From Sphingobium sp. CECT 9361 (GTDB lineage: Bacteria > Pseudomonadota > Alphaproteobacteria > Sphingomonadales > Sphingomonadaceae): a stretch of 64,000 nucleotides of DNA. Numbering within the stretch: position 1 is the first letter of the stretch; every line of letters begins with the position of its first letter. Below are positions 24,653-33,693 of the stretch, piece by piece. Made by a program: the position numbers and the translations under genes. Under the pieces are notes generated by a model, which was not told the origin of the DNA, made no database searches, and saw nothing but the letters and a program-made list of their open reading frames with translations. Location: positions 62,001 through 126,000 of the forward strand of contig NZ_CAKKNC010000005.1 of assembly GCF_918741285.1 (NCBI RefSeq), written 5' to 3'.

Positions 24653-25555
24653 CTATCTGGCGCGCCTTGTAGGCGAGTCTTCAGCGCCTCGTCGTGCTTT
24701 AGTTGACGATAGCCAGAGGGGGCGGGGAGGCGATTCCTCGCCGGGCGGAGACAAAGCCACGCGTACTGCGCTGCACACACTGCCGGCCGTTCGCATTGTG
24801 GCAAAGACGTCGGACCATTCGCGCCACACCAGCCGAAGCGGATTGGCCTCTGGTGCGCGGCCCTTGAGCCCAAACTCGACTGGTTCGTCCGACCGCTCCG
24901 CACGGAAGGTTCCGAACAGCCGGTCGAACACAATCAGAACGCCGCCATAATTGCGATCGAGGTACGCCTCGTTGCGTCCATGATGGACCCTGTGATGCGA
25001 CGGTGAATTGAGCAGCCATTCGAGCGGTGCGAGCGAAATCTTCGCCTCGGTATGGAGGAAGAACTGATAGCGCAGGTTGAATGCGAGCAGCAGCACCACC
25101 AGCTTCGGATCGAAGCCAATCAGAATCAGTGGAACGTAAAAGACCCAGCCTGCGGAGAGGAGGTTCGTCCAGCCAAGCCGCAACGAAGACAGGAGGGTCA
25201 TTTGCTCGGCGGAATGATGTACGGCGTGACTCGCCCATAGCCAGCGGACGCGGTGGCTGGCGCGATGAAAGCCGTAATAGGCAAACTCGACAGCGATGAA
25301 ACCCGCCGCCCAGGTTTTCCAGTTATCGAGCGGTAGATGGACCGGCGCGATGGCCCAGGTAGCGGAGAAGAGTCCGCCCAGCACGATGGCGTTGAGTGCC
25401 GCCGCAGGCACATTGCCTGCGATAAGGCCGAGCGTCGTCAGCGCTGTGCCCTTGTCATAGCCACGCCCCCCGCGAACGCGCCAGGTCAGTTCGACAAGCA
25501 CGAGCGCCAAGACTACAGCCAACCACAAAGGCGATTTGGCGAGGAGCGTGTCCAT
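24653..25555 (-). CDS. Sterol desaturase/fatty acid hydroxylase family membrane protein
   Basis: A 300-residue di-iron membrane enzyme. Several N-terminal helices are followed by His clusters HRASHR, HAVHHS and SPSHHRVHHGRN, which supply the eight-His di-iron site of the fatty acid hydroxylase superfamily. Members hydroxylate or desaturate lipids, sterols or carotenoids; the substrate cannot be told from sequence. The last ~45 residues (after FATMRTAGS) are low in homology and may be extra. It ends convergently with the regulator gene and starts two bases from the EF-hand gene stop. Confidence 0.88.
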   Translation of the reverse strand: MDTLLAKSPLWLAVVLALVLVELTWRVRGGRGYDKGTALTTLGLIAGNVPAAALNAIVLGGLFSATWAIAPVHLPLDNWKTWAAGFIAVEFAYYGFHRASHRVRWLWASHAVHHSAEQMTLLSSLRLGWTNLLSAGWVFYVPLILIGFDPKLVVLLLAFNLRYQFFLHTEAKISLAPLEWLLNSPSHHRVHHGRNEAYLDRNYGGVLIVFDRLFGTFRAERSDEPVEFGLKGRAPEANPLRLVWREWSDVFATMRTAGSVCSAVRVALSPPGEESPPRPLWLSSTKARRGAEDSPTRRAR

Positions 25556-25556
25556 C

Positions 25557-25970
25557 TCACTGCCCTCTCATCTGCGCGAGCGTGGTACGGAAGCCAGCCA
25601 TCTCGTTGCGGTCGATAACGCCATCATGGTTGATATCGGCACGATCGAATACGGGTATTGGCGCCTTTGCCATTTCGTCCCGCGTCACCTGGCCGTTGTG
25701 ATTGGCGTCCGCAGCCGCGATGAGCTGTTGCAGTGCCTGTCCGGCGCGTGGGCGGACGCGGGCGATCCGGCCGATGTCAGCCTGACTGACGACGCCGTCG
25801 CCATTGCGGTCGAGGCGGTTGAAATTGGCGAGCCGCGCAGATGCGAACTCGGCGCGAGTGATCCTGCCGTCGCGATTAACGTCAGCGGACGTTATGTCCT
25901 GCGCCATCGCCATCGTAGCGGCCATGATAGACAAGGGGAACGCGGCAAAGACATAAAAGCGGTTATTCAT
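25557..25970 (-). CDS. Secreted EF-hand calcium-binding protein
   Basis: A 137-residue protein with a signal peptide (MNNRFYVFAAFPLSIMAATM, AMAQ cleavage) and four EF-hand loops: DVNRDGRITRAEF, DRNGDGVVSQADI, DANHNGQVTRDEM and DINHDGVIDRNEM. All four have Asp at loop position 1 and Glu/Asp at 12, so calcium binding is likely in the periplasm. AGGAAG precedes the ATG; a TTG two codons earlier is less likely. Function beyond calcium binding unknown. It probably shares a transcript with the hydroxylase. Confidence 0.88.
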   Translation of the reverse strand: MNNRFYVFAAFPLSIMAATMAMAQDITSADVNRDGRITRAEFASARLANFNRLDRNGDGVVSQADIGRIARVRPRAGQALQQLIAAADANHNGQVTRDEMAKAPIPVFDRADINHDGVIDRNEMAGFRTTLAQMRGQ

Positions 25971-26045
25971 GTGCAACTTCCTGAGAGGAAATGGCCCGGT
26001 CGCTTGGGGGGCGGGTAAACGACCGGGCCGCGTGTCGGCGTGCGC

Positions 26046-26462
26046 TCAGTTCTCGGGGCTGGTGCTCACAGTACCCGACACGGTGCCGGACTGGCCATTG
26101 GGGCCGGTAACCGTCGATGAATAGCTGCCAGTGCCGTCGCCATTGTTCGTGGCGGTGGTCGAGCGGCCGAAGGTCTTGCCGTTGTTCAGCGTATGGGTGG
26201 TGCTGCCGTTGTAAGTTCCGTTCGACGTGCTGCTGGCGCGCGTTGTGGTGGAACCATAGCCAGCGTTCGTCTGAACGCCGCGTGTCACCGTACCGTTGCC
26301 GACCGTGCCGGTCGTGCTGCGCGAAGCTATTCCACCACGCCCGCCCGACCCCTGGACCGAGACCGAGCCACCATGACGGCGCTGCGCTTCGGCCGGAACC
26401 GCGGAGATAGTTGCTGCGAGCACGGCGCCGACGGCGATAGCGGTCATCATTTTCGTTTTCAT
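26046..26462 (-). CDS. Secreted Ser/Thr/Gly/Asn-rich low-complexity protein
   Basis: A 138-residue protein with a clear signal peptide (MKTKMMTAIAVGAVLAATIS, AEAQ cleavage) and a mature part almost free of hydrophobic residues, built from GST-, TG- and NG-rich short repeats such as TTTRASSTSNGTYNGSTTH. AGAGGAGCAGAAT precedes the ATG. The composition suggests a flexible surface or envelope-associated protein. No family assignment is made. It is transcribed divergently from the two-component system. Confidence 0.75.
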   Translation of the reverse strand: MKTKMMTAIAVGAVLAATISAVPAEAQRRHGGSVSVQGSGGRGGIASRSTTGTVGNGTVTRGVQTNAGYGSTTTRASSTSNGTYNGSTTHTLNNGKTFGRSTTATNNGDGTGSYSSTVTGPNGQSGTVSGTVSTSPEN

Positions 26463-26613
26463 ATTCTGCTCCTCTTTTCTGCGTCGAACGGAAACTGTCC
26501 GATGCCGTGCAATCTGACCGACGGACGTAAGCCGGATGCGAGCGGCGAGTGAGCGAGTGTGAAGAAATGTAATCGCCCGCGCGTCATGCTTTTCCGCGCG
26601 CTCCTGGCGGTGC

Positions 26614-27345
26614 ATGATGCCATTCATGAACAGCAATACCGTCATCGCCATCGTAGAGGATGATCCGGAGATCGGGCCGCTCGTTGCCGGATTGCTCCAG
26701 CGAGAGGGGTTCGATACGGAGCTTTGCACGAACGGTGAGGCGTTCGACCGACTGCGGGCGCGCAGGCGCATCGATCTGGCAGTGCTCGATCTCATGCTGC
26801 CTGGCGAGGACGGACTGTCGATCTGCCGCCGACTGCGGGCAGAGGGCGAGGTGCCGGTCCTGATGGTGACGGCGCGCGGCGACGATGTCGACCGGATCGT
26901 CGGGCTGGAGATTGGCGCCGACGATTATCTGCCCAAGCCGTTCAACCCCCGCGAACTGGTGGCGCGGGTGCGCGCGATCCTGCGCCGCACGCGTGACAAG
27001 CATCAGGTGCCGCCCGCGCAACTGGCCGAGCGATGGCGCTTTGCCGGCTTCGCGATCGATCTTTCCACGCGCACGCTGCTCGACCCCGACGCGGTCGAGG
27101 TGGAACTCACCGGTGGCGAATTCGATCTGTTGGTGGCTTTCGTTCGCCATCCGCGTCGCGTGCTATCGCGCGACCAGTTGCTCGACTGGACGCGCGGTCG
27201 CGATGCGCAACCTTTCGACCGCGCCATCGACGTCCAGGTCGGCAAGCTGCGACGCAAACTGGCGCTGCATCCGAATGGTGCTCCAATTCTCAAGACGGTA
27301 CGCGGCGGCGGCTATTGCCTGGCTGCCAGCGTCGATCGCGAGTAG
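26614..27345 (+). CDS. OmpR/PhoB-family response regulator
   Basis: A two-domain regulator of up to 243 residues. The receiver shows VEDDPEIG acidic pocket, LDLMLPGEDGL phospho-acceptor Asp, VTARG and the LPKPFNPREL Lys; the C-terminal winged helix has VELTGGEFDLLVAF and RGGGYCLA. It overlaps nothing upstream; three ATG codons are close together and the third (MNSNTVIAIVEDD) fits the family N-terminus best. The sensor kinase starts five bases downstream. Confidence 0.93.
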   Translation: MMPFMNSNTVIAIVEDDPEIGPLVAGLLQREGFDTELCTNGEAFDRLRARRRIDLAVLDLMLPGEDGLSICRRLRAEGEVPVLMVTARGDDVDRIVGLEIGADDYLPKPFNPRELVARVRAILRRTRDKHQVPPAQLAERWRFAGFAIDLSTRTLLDPDAVEVELTGGEFDLLVAFVRHPRRVLSRDQLLDWTRGRDAQPFDRAIDVQVGKLRRKLALHPNGAPILKTVRGGGYCLAASVDRE

Positions 27346-27350
27346 GCGCG

Positions 27351-28673
27351 ATGCATCACGGCACGCTTTCCTTCCGTATTACCCTGATTCTGGTTATCAG
27401 CTTCGTCGCTTTGCAGATCGCCGTTTTTGCGGTTGCTGGCGGAACGCAAAGCAACCCTGACCGACGGAGCGCGAACCTGCCGGCACCCGCTCAGGTTCGC
27501 GCGATGGTGGAGGCGATCGATACGACTCTGCCGGAGCGCAGACCGTTCATCGTCAGCGCGTTCGATGGGGCGTTGTATCATGTAGAACTTGAACCGCGCA
27601 TGCCAACCGGTGCGCGACAATCGGCGATGGTCGCACCCTATCGCGCGACATTGCCCACGCATGCAATCGCCATGACCGGCCGCGAGCCGCGCTTTCCAGC
27701 GATCACACGGCTCAATCCCTGGCCGGGCTGGCTTGGCAAGCCGTTAACATTGCACGTAAAGTTGGGGTATGGCGGTGCGCTGGCAATCGAAAGCCGCCCG
27801 TCGCCTCCGGTGCGAAGCTTGCTGCGGCAGCGTGCGTTCATGCTGGGGCTGGGCGGTGTCGTCGCGTTGATTGCCCTGACGCTGGCAGTACGCGCGACGA
27901 CGCGCCCAATCGTGCGGCTGGCGGAAGATATTCGGCATTTTGCAGGGCGACCCGACACGCCTGACCTGCAAATTTCCGGTTCGCGCGAAATACGTGATCT
28001 GGCTAGTGCCTATAACGAAATGAAAGCACGGATTGCTGAGCTGATCGCCGAACGGACGCGCATCCTGGCCGCAATCGCGCACGACATGCGCACTTATATC
28101 ACCCGGTTCCGGCTGCGGGCCGAGTTTATTGGCGATCCCGAACAACTGGAGCGGGCGGTGCGGGATCTCGATGAGATGGCGATGCTGCTCGACGATACAC
28201 TGCTTTTGGCACAATCGGCTACTCCAGCGCTCAATCGCAACCATCGACTGGATCTGGTCGACGAACTGCAGCGGTTCGTGGCGCTCCGCGAGGAAATGGG
28301 CCAGGTAGTCGCGCTTTCGCTTCCGGATGACGCGGCATGGGTTATCGTCGATTCGCTTGCCCTCCGGCGCATTCTCGGAAATCTTGTCGACAATGCTCTG
28401 TATCACGGCAGCAGCGCTCGTCTTTCTCTGCGCGCAGCGGATGTCTGCTGGTTGTTGAGAGTGGAAGATGACGGACCAGGCGTGCCTGCGGCAATGCTGG
28501 AGAAACTCGGTGAGCCCTTTGGTCGGATCGACCCTTCACGAGATCGCTCTAACGGAGGGGCGGGACTGGGTCTCGCGATCGTTCGCGCGCTGGTTGCTGC
28601 GCAAGGCGGAAATGTTACCTTTGCCAATCGGACAAGCGGCGGTTTCGTTGTGAGTGTTCTATTGCCGACGTAA
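27351..28673 (+). CDS. Membrane sensor histidine kinase with atypical H-box
   Basis: A 440-residue kinase: transmembrane helix at ~10-30, periplasmic sensor to ~160, second helix ~163-182, HAMP linker, then an H-box around H244 reading AHDMRTYITRFRL. Most EnvZ-like kinases have HDLRTPLTR; the Pro after RT is Tyr here. N-box DNALYHG, GPGVP and GAGLGLAIVRALV of the ATPase domain are intact, so it should be active. It pairs with the adjacent response regulator. The signal is unknown. Confidence 0.9.
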   Translation: MHHGTLSFRITLILVISFVALQIAVFAVAGGTQSNPDRRSANLPAPAQVRAMVEAIDTTLPERRPFIVSAFDGALYHVELEPRMPTGARQSAMVAPYRATLPTHAIAMTGREPRFPAITRLNPWPGWLGKPLTLHVKLGYGGALAIESRPSPPVRSLLRQRAFMLGLGGVVALIALTLAVRATTRPIVRLAEDIRHFAGRPDTPDLQISGSREIRDLASAYNEMKARIAELIAERTRILAAIAHDMRTYITRFRLRAEFIGDPEQLERAVRDLDEMAMLLDDTLLLAQSATPALNRNHRLDLVDELQRFVALREEMGQVVALSLPDDAAWVIVDSLALRRILGNLVDNALYHGSSARLSLRAADVCWLLRVEDDGPGVPAAMLEKLGEPFGRIDPSRDRSNGGAGLGLAIVRALVAAQGGNVTFANRTSGGFVVSVLLPT

Positions 28674-28990
28674 GGCACGGAGCGAAATCAGAAGCCTTAG
28701 TGGCAACGGAATATGAGGCTTATTTCCCAGGATCAAATCACAAGCTGACGTGGCACGGCTATAACTGCGACGTCCTTATCGGATATGGCTTTACGAGTAA
28801 TATAGTGGCAGCTTGCGTAAGGTTCGGACGATCCCCGGCGGAGAGGGGAGCTTGGGAAGCGTCTGCTCTGCCATTGAGCTATACCCGCGTGGTTGCGCGT
28901 TTCCTATGTTTCGGCGGAGGTGCCAACGCTCTTCCCGCTGTTGGCCGCATCGGCTTTGCGCTAATAGATGAGCGAATGATGGAGAGCTAA
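28674..28990. other. Intergenic region holding a broken tRNA-Gly
   Basis: About 320 bp between kinase and DUF72 gene. The only recognised item is the 5' half of a tRNA-Gly gene on the minus strand, described separately. A plus-strand open frame across it has no family features and is not called. Confidence 0.5.
28850..28888 (-). pseudogene. 5' half of tRNA-Gly(CCC)
   Basis: On the minus strand GCGGGTATAGCTCAATGGC (acceptor, D-arm) is followed by AGAGCAGACGC, loop TTCCCAA with anticodon CCC, and the first GC of the 3' anticodon stem. Beyond that the sequence no longer pairs (GCTCCCCTCTCC) and no T-arm or 3' acceptor GGTAs complement, TACCCGC, is found within 80 bases. The gene is therefore truncated after the anticodon loop and should not make a functional tRNA; GGG can be read by tRNA-Gly(UCC). 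Confidence 0.75.
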
Positions 28991-29728
28991 ATGGGCATTA
29001 TCCGGGTCGGTATCGGTGGCTGGACGTTCGAGCCGTGGCGGGGCACCTTTTATCCCGAAGGTCTGCGGCAGAAGGATGAACTGAATTATGCTGCATCGCA
29101 CCTGACCAGTATAGAGATCAACGGCACCTATTACCGTTTGCAGAGCCCGAAAAGTTTTGCCGAGTGGGCCAAGGCCGCGCCTGAGGGGTTCGCCTATGCG
29201 GTCAAGGCGTCACGCTACTGCACGAACAGGAAGATACTTGGCGAAGCGGGGGAGTCCGTCGATAAATTCGTGAAACAAGGGCTTGCGGAGTTAGGGGACA
29301 AGCTTGGCCCGGTCCTTTGGCAATTTGCTCCAACCAAGGTGTTTGACGCCGAAGATATGGCGGCGTTTCTCGACCTTTTGCCGAAATCCGTGGACGGTGT
29401 GCGTTTGCGGCATGCTCTGGAAGTACGCCACGAGAGTTATCGCGATCCGGCTTTTATAGCTCTGGCAAAGGCAGCGGGGGCTGCCATCGTGCGCGCCGAT
29501 CATGACGAATATCCGCTGATCGAGGCAGATACAGCGGACTTTACTTACGCCCGCCTGATGCAGTCTGTTGAAGACGAGCCTGCAGGATATGCACCCGACG
29601 CGCTGGATGGCTGGGCGGAGCGGGCGAGGGGATGGGCGAAGACCGGCGATGCATTCGTCTATGTCATCAGTGGGGCGAAGATACGTGCGCCTGCTGCCGC
29701 GCAATCGCTGATTGCGCGGCTAGGTTGA
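28991..29728 (+). CDS. DUF72 family protein
   Basis: A 245-residue TIM-barrel-like protein of the DUF72 (YecE) family, recognisable from IRVGIGGWTFEPWRGTFYP at the N-terminus, SIEINGTYYRLQSP, FAYAVKASRYCTN and LGPVLWQFAPT. DUF72 proteins are widespread but of unproven function; a nuclease-like or glycoside-related role has been proposed without settlement. It is monocistronic and ends two bases before the convergent paoC-like stop. Confidence 0.88.
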   Translation: MGIIRVGIGGWTFEPWRGTFYPEGLRQKDELNYAASHLTSIEINGTYYRLQSPKSFAEWAKAAPEGFAYAVKASRYCTNRKILGEAGESVDKFVKQGLAELGDKLGPVLWQFAPTKVFDAEDMAAFLDLLPKSVDGVRLRHALEVRHESYRDPAFIALAKAAGAAIVRADHDEYPLIEADTADFTYARLMQSVEDEPAGYAPDALDGWAERARGWAKTGDAFVYVISGAKIRAPAAAQSLIARLG

Positions 29729-29729
29729 G

Positions 29730-31937
29730 TTACGCCTTGGCCAGGCCGCCAATGACCTTGTCGAGTGTCATGGGATAGTCGCGCAGGCGGACACCCGTTG
29801 CGTTATAAATTGCGTTCGCAACAGCCGCCCCAGCGCCGCATATGCCCAACTCTCCCACGCCCTTGGCTTTCATGGGGGAGGATTTGTCGTCCAGTTCGTC
29901 GAGGAACAGCACGTCCTGCTCGGGTATGTCGGCGTGCACGGGGACATGATACTCGGCCATGTCGTGATTGACGAAATAGCCAAAGCGCTTGTCGACGACC
30001 AGTTCCTCCATCAACGCTGCGCCGACGCCCATCGTCATGGCGCCGATCACCTGACTGCGCGCGGTTTTGGGGTTGAGTATGCGCCCGGCAGCGAATGCGC
30101 CGCCCATCCGTCGCACGTGAACTTCGCCGGTAAAGCGATCAACGGCCACTTCGCAGAAATGTGCGCCGAAAGTCGCCTGAGCATAGCGCTCGGTAAGATC
30201 CCCGAACTCGATCTTGTCGTCCACGCTGATGCCCTCGCGACCGACAGCGTCGCGCAATGGGATGGCCTTACCTGCCGCTTTGATCATGCCGTCTTCAAAG
30301 AGCGCGTCTTCGGCATTGAAGCCGGCCTTTTGGGCCAGCATGCCGCGCAACGTCATACAGGTCGCGTAAACGCCCGCCGTTGAACTGTTGGCGCCCCATT
30401 GGCCGCCGGAGCCTGCCGATGCCGGGAAGCTGCTGTCGCCAAGCTTCACGGTCACGTCACTGACATTCACGCCCAGCAATTCGGCGGCGGTCTGCGCGAT
30501 GATCGTGTAGGTGCCGGTGCCGATATCCGTCATGTCCGTCGACACAGTGATCCGGCCTTTGCCATCGATCGCGACACGCGCGCCGGACGGCATGGCCATG
30601 TTGTTGCGGAACGCCGCTGCGACGCCCATGCCGATAAGGAAATCGCCCTCGCGCACCTGCCCGGGTTTGGGGTTGCGCTTTGACCAGCCGAACCGCTCAG
30701 CGCCCTGCTGGAGACATTCAATGAGTTTGCGGCTGGAGAAAGGCCGCTTCGGGCCAGCCTCCGGATCATATTGAATATCGTTCTTGATGCGCAGTTCGAC
30801 AGGATCGACGCCGCAGGCTTCCGCCAGTTCGTCCATCGCGACTTCCAGCGCCAGCAGGCCGACCGCCTCGCCGGGCGCACGCATGGCATTGCCTTCCGGC
30901 AAATCCAATTCAGCCAGACGGTGGGTCGTTTTGCGATTCTTTCCCGCATAAAGCAGGCGCGTTTGCAGCCCGGCGCTCTCCACGTCGCCTCCGGGAAGGT
31001 CGCCGGCCCATACGTCATGGCCGATCGCCTGAATGACGCCATCCTTCGTGGCGCCGATCCGCAAGCGCTGGATCGTAGCGGGGCGATGGGTGGTGTTGTT
31101 TGGAATTTGCGGTCGCGCCAACGCCACCTTGACCGGCCTGCCGACCGCCCGCGCACCTAATGCCGCGAGAAGGGCATCTGCGCGCAGGAACAGTTTCGAT
31201 CCAAAGCCGCCGCCAATATAGGGGGAGACGACCTGCACATTTTCAGGCGCAATCTTTAGCGTTTTGGCCATTTCCTTGACCGCCCATGTCACCATCTGGT
31301 TCGATGTCCACACTGTCAGCTTGTCGCCTGCCCATGCAGCAGTCGTGGCATGAGGCTCCATCATCGCGTGGCTCTGATCGGGGGTAGTATAGGTCTGATC
31401 GACTTTGACGGCGGCACTTTTGAAAGCTCCGTCGAAATCCCCGACAGATGTATCTGCGGGGCTGCCTTGCACGCTTTTGGGCGGCTGCGCTGTCTTCACA
31501 CCCACCAGCAGGTCAAATTTACCCTGACCTTGCGTATAGTCCACACGCACCAGCTTGGCAGCATCGCGGGCTTGTTCGAAAGTCTCGGCAACGACCAGTG
31601 CGACAGCTTGATCGTAATGTTGAATGTCCGGTCCGCCCAGCAGGCGCGCGGTGTTCATGTTCCCCTTGCCCAATGCACCTGCATTGGCGTGCGTAAGGAC
31701 AGCAAGAACGCCTGGAGCTGCTTCGGCTTCAGTCGTGTCGATGCTGTTGATCGTGCCTTTGGCGATGGCCGAGCCGATCATCCAGCCATAGGCAGGGTTG
31801 GGCGCTACATCATGTCGCTCGTAAGCATAGGGCGCCGCGCCGGCGACCTTCAGAGGACCGTCGATACGGTCGACGGGTTTGCCGACGACGCGCGCACGGT
31901 CGATGGGATTGAGCGTGGCGGGTTGATCGAATTTCAT
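29730..31937 (-). CDS. Molybdopterin-binding subunit of xanthine dehydrogenase-family aldehyde oxidoreductase (PaoC-like)
   Basis: Large catalytic subunit of 735 residues binding molybdenum-cytosine dinucleotide. It has PYIGGGFGSKLF, RAPGEAVGLLALE and, near the C-terminus, GVGELGICGAGAAVANAIYNA with the catalytic Glu that is required in this family. Substrate is probably an aromatic or aliphatic aldehyde, oxidised in the periplasm as in E. coli PaoABC; other hydroxylase substrates cannot be excluded. It lies three bases after the FAD subunit gene and has no own signal peptide, so it would be exported as a complex by the Tat-signal of the FeS subunit. Confidence 0.92.
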   Translation of the reverse strand: MKFDQPATLNPIDRARVVGKPVDRIDGPLKVAGAAPYAYERHDVAPNPAYGWMIGSAIAKGTINSIDTTEAEAAPGVLAVLTHANAGALGKGNMNTARLLGGPDIQHYDQAVALVVAETFEQARDAAKLVRVDYTQGQGKFDLLVGVKTAQPPKSVQGSPADTSVGDFDGAFKSAAVKVDQTYTTPDQSHAMMEPHATTAAWAGDKLTVWTSNQMVTWAVKEMAKTLKIAPENVQVVSPYIGGGFGSKLFLRADALLAALGARAVGRPVKVALARPQIPNNTTHRPATIQRLRIGATKDGVIQAIGHDVWAGDLPGGDVESAGLQTRLLYAGKNRKTTHRLAELDLPEGNAMRAPGEAVGLLALEVAMDELAEACGVDPVELRIKNDIQYDPEAGPKRPFSSRKLIECLQQGAERFGWSKRNPKPGQVREGDFLIGMGVAAAFRNNMAMPSGARVAIDGKGRITVSTDMTDIGTGTYTIIAQTAAELLGVNVSDVTVKLGDSSFPASAGSGGQWGANSSTAGVYATCMTLRGMLAQKAGFNAEDALFEDGMIKAAGKAIPLRDAVGREGISVDDKIEFGDLTERYAQATFGAHFCEVAVDRFTGEVHVRRMGGAFAAGRILNPKTARSQVIGAMTMGVGAALMEELVVDKRFGYFVNHDMAEYHVPVHADIPEQDVLFLDELDDKSSPMKAKGVGELGICGAGAAVANAIYNATGVRLRDYPMTLDKVIGGLAKA

Positions 31938-31940
31938 GGC

Positions 31941-32891
31941 CTAAGCCTCCTTCTGGGCGAAGACCGCCGCGAGCGTGCGCTGCGTCAGGTCGATCTTAAA
32001 GGCGTTTTGCTCAGTCGTCTTTGCACCAGCCAAGGCGGCTTCCGCCACGGCGGCTGCGCCGCGCGATCCCAAGGCATCGGCGGCCTCGACGCGCCACGGC
32101 TTGTGCGCCAAACCGCCAAAGGCAAAGCGTGTTTCACCTTGCTTGTCGAATACCGCGGCAACGGACAGAACGGCAAAGGCATAGGAAGTACGGTCCCGAA
32201 CCTTGCGATAGATATGCGTGCCGCCCAGAGGCTTAGGCAGAACAACGGAGGTGATGAACTCACCCGGTGCCAGTGCTGTTTCGATGTCCGGCGTATTGCC
32301 CGGCAGGCGATGAAAATCCGCCATCGGTATCGCACGCTTGGTGCCATCGGACGTTATCGTCTCTACGGTCGCATCCAGTAACCGCATAGCCACCGCCATG
32401 TCCGAAGGATGCGTCGCGATGCAGTCAGCGCTCGTGCCCATTATCGCCATGTTGCGGTTGAACCCGTTCAACGCGGCACAGCCCGTTCCCGGCTTGCGCT
32501 TGTTACACGGCTTGGTCGTGTCGTAAAAATAAGGGCAGCGGGTACGCTGAAGCAGGTTACCTGCGGTCGTGGCCTTGTTGCGCAACTGCCCCGAGGCACC
32601 GGACAACAGCGCACGGCTCAACACGCCATAGTCGCGGCGCACCGCCTTGTGCGCAGCCAGGTCGGTGTTACGGACCAAAGCCCCAATGCGCAGGCCACCG
32701 TCTCTGGTCGCAGCTATCTCATCCAGACCCAACCGGTTGACGTCGATCAGATGCGTGGGCGTCTCGATCTGCAGCTTCATCAGGTCGAGCAGGTTGGTGC
32801 CGCCCGCGATGAATTTCGCGCCTGGATTCGCCACGGCCGCCTCTGCCGCCTTGGCGGGACTGGCTGCACGTTCGTAGGTAAAGGCCTTCAT
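31941..32891 (-). CDS. FAD-binding subunit of aldehyde oxidoreductase (PaoB-like)
   Basis: A 316-residue subunit with the FAD motifs [13 protein letters not shown] and [13 protein letters not shown]. The four-Cys pattern [23 protein letters not shown] adds an extra [4Fe-4S] cluster, a feature of PaoB that ordinary xanthine dehydrogenase medium subunits lack. It overlaps the FeS subunit gene by ATGA and passes electrons between the iron-sulfur subunit and the molybdenum subunit. Confidence 0.92.
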   Translation of the reverse strand: MKAFTYERAASPAKAAEAAVANPGAKFIAGGTNLLDLMKLQIETPTHLIDVNRLGLDEIAATRDGGLRIGALVRNTDLAAHKAVRRDYGVLSRALLSGASGQLRNKATTAGNLLQRTRCPYFYDTTKPCNKRKPGTGCAALNGFNRNMAIMGTSADCIATHPSDMAVAMRLLDATVETITSDGTKRAIPMADFHRLPGNTPDIETALAPGEFITSVVLPKPLGGTHIYRKVRDRTSYAFAVLSVAAVFDKQGETRFAFGGLAHKPWRVEAADALGSRGAAAVAEAALAGAKTTEQNAFKIDLTQRTLAAVFAQKEA

Positions 32892-33535
32892 GCCTTATCT
32901 CCCTCGGCCACGTCCCGGATCGCGGCGATGATGTTGGGGTAGGCGGCACAACGGCAGATATTTCCACTCATCCGTTCACGAACTTCCGCGTCTGAATAAG
33001 CCACCTTGTTCAAATCTTCAGTCACATGGCTGGGAATTCCCGCCTCGATTTCTTCGAGCACTGCGACGGCAGAACAAATTTGCCCGGGCGTACAATATCC
33101 GCACTGGTATCCGTCATGCGTGACGAACGCCTGCTGCATCGGGTGCATTTTATCGGCGGAACCCAGTCCTTCGATGGTGGCGATCTCATCGCCATCGTGC
33201 ATGAGCGCTAACGTCAGGCAGCTATTGATACGCCGACCTTCCACGATCACGGTGCAGGCGCCGCATTGTCCGTGATCGCAACCCTTTTTGGTTCCGGTCA
33301 GGTGGAGATGCTCGCGCAGCGCGTCGAGCAATGTGGTGCGTGGGTCGAGCGTCATTCGGACGTCTTTGCCGTTCACCTTGAGCGTGGTGGGAGTCATAGT
33401 CATTCGGGTCTCGACTGATTGGCGATTGCCGGTTTGAGCAGCAAAGGCAGGTGTAGCACAAATAGCCGCACTGCCACCCAGCACAGCCCTGCGCGATACG
33501 TTTCCGGTTCTTTCGGTCACGCTGATCTCCCCCAT
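32888..33535 (-). CDS. 2Fe-2S subunit of aldehyde oxidoreductase with Tat signal (PaoA-like)
   Basis: A 215-residue iron-sulfur subunit. Residues ~13-33 contain a twin-arginine signal ([20 protein letters not shown]), so the complex is folded in the cytoplasm and exported. Plant-type cluster ligands are C86, C91, C94, C106; the second cluster uses C145, C148, C194, C196. The gene leads a three-gene operon facing away from the sulfite dehydrogenase across a 158-bp promoter gap. Confidence 0.93.
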   Translation of the reverse strand: MGEISVTERTGNVSRRAVLGGSAAICATPAFAAQTGNRQSVETRMTMTPTTLKVNGKDVRMTLDPRTTLLDALREHLHLTGTKKGCDHGQCGACTVIVEGRRINSCLTLALMHDGDEIATIEGLGSADKMHPMQQAFVTHDGYQCGYCTPGQICSAVAVLEEIEAGIPSHVTEDLNKVAYSDAEVRERMSGNICRCAAYPNIIAAIRDVAEGDKA

Positions 33536-33693
33536 TCATGCTGTGGTAAACCAGTCAAACGTAGCACGCTGAATTTCTATCCATCGCATGGATAAATTAT
33601 GTCGCGGCATATGCTAAACTGCATTGCAGTTGCGCAGCTTCGACCGGAGCCGCTAGAGGTGCATCACGCATCAAAACAAAGACAAGGGTCATC

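Noticed and set aside
28821..28888. Intact tRNA-Gly gene on the minus strand
   Set aside because: The 5' half is good but the 3' anticodon stem, T-arm and 3' acceptor do not fit, so it was recorded as a fragment.
28700..28990. 96-codon frame before the DUF72 gene
   Set aside because: It covers the tRNA-Gly fragment on the other strand, begins with an alternative codon, and shows no family signal.
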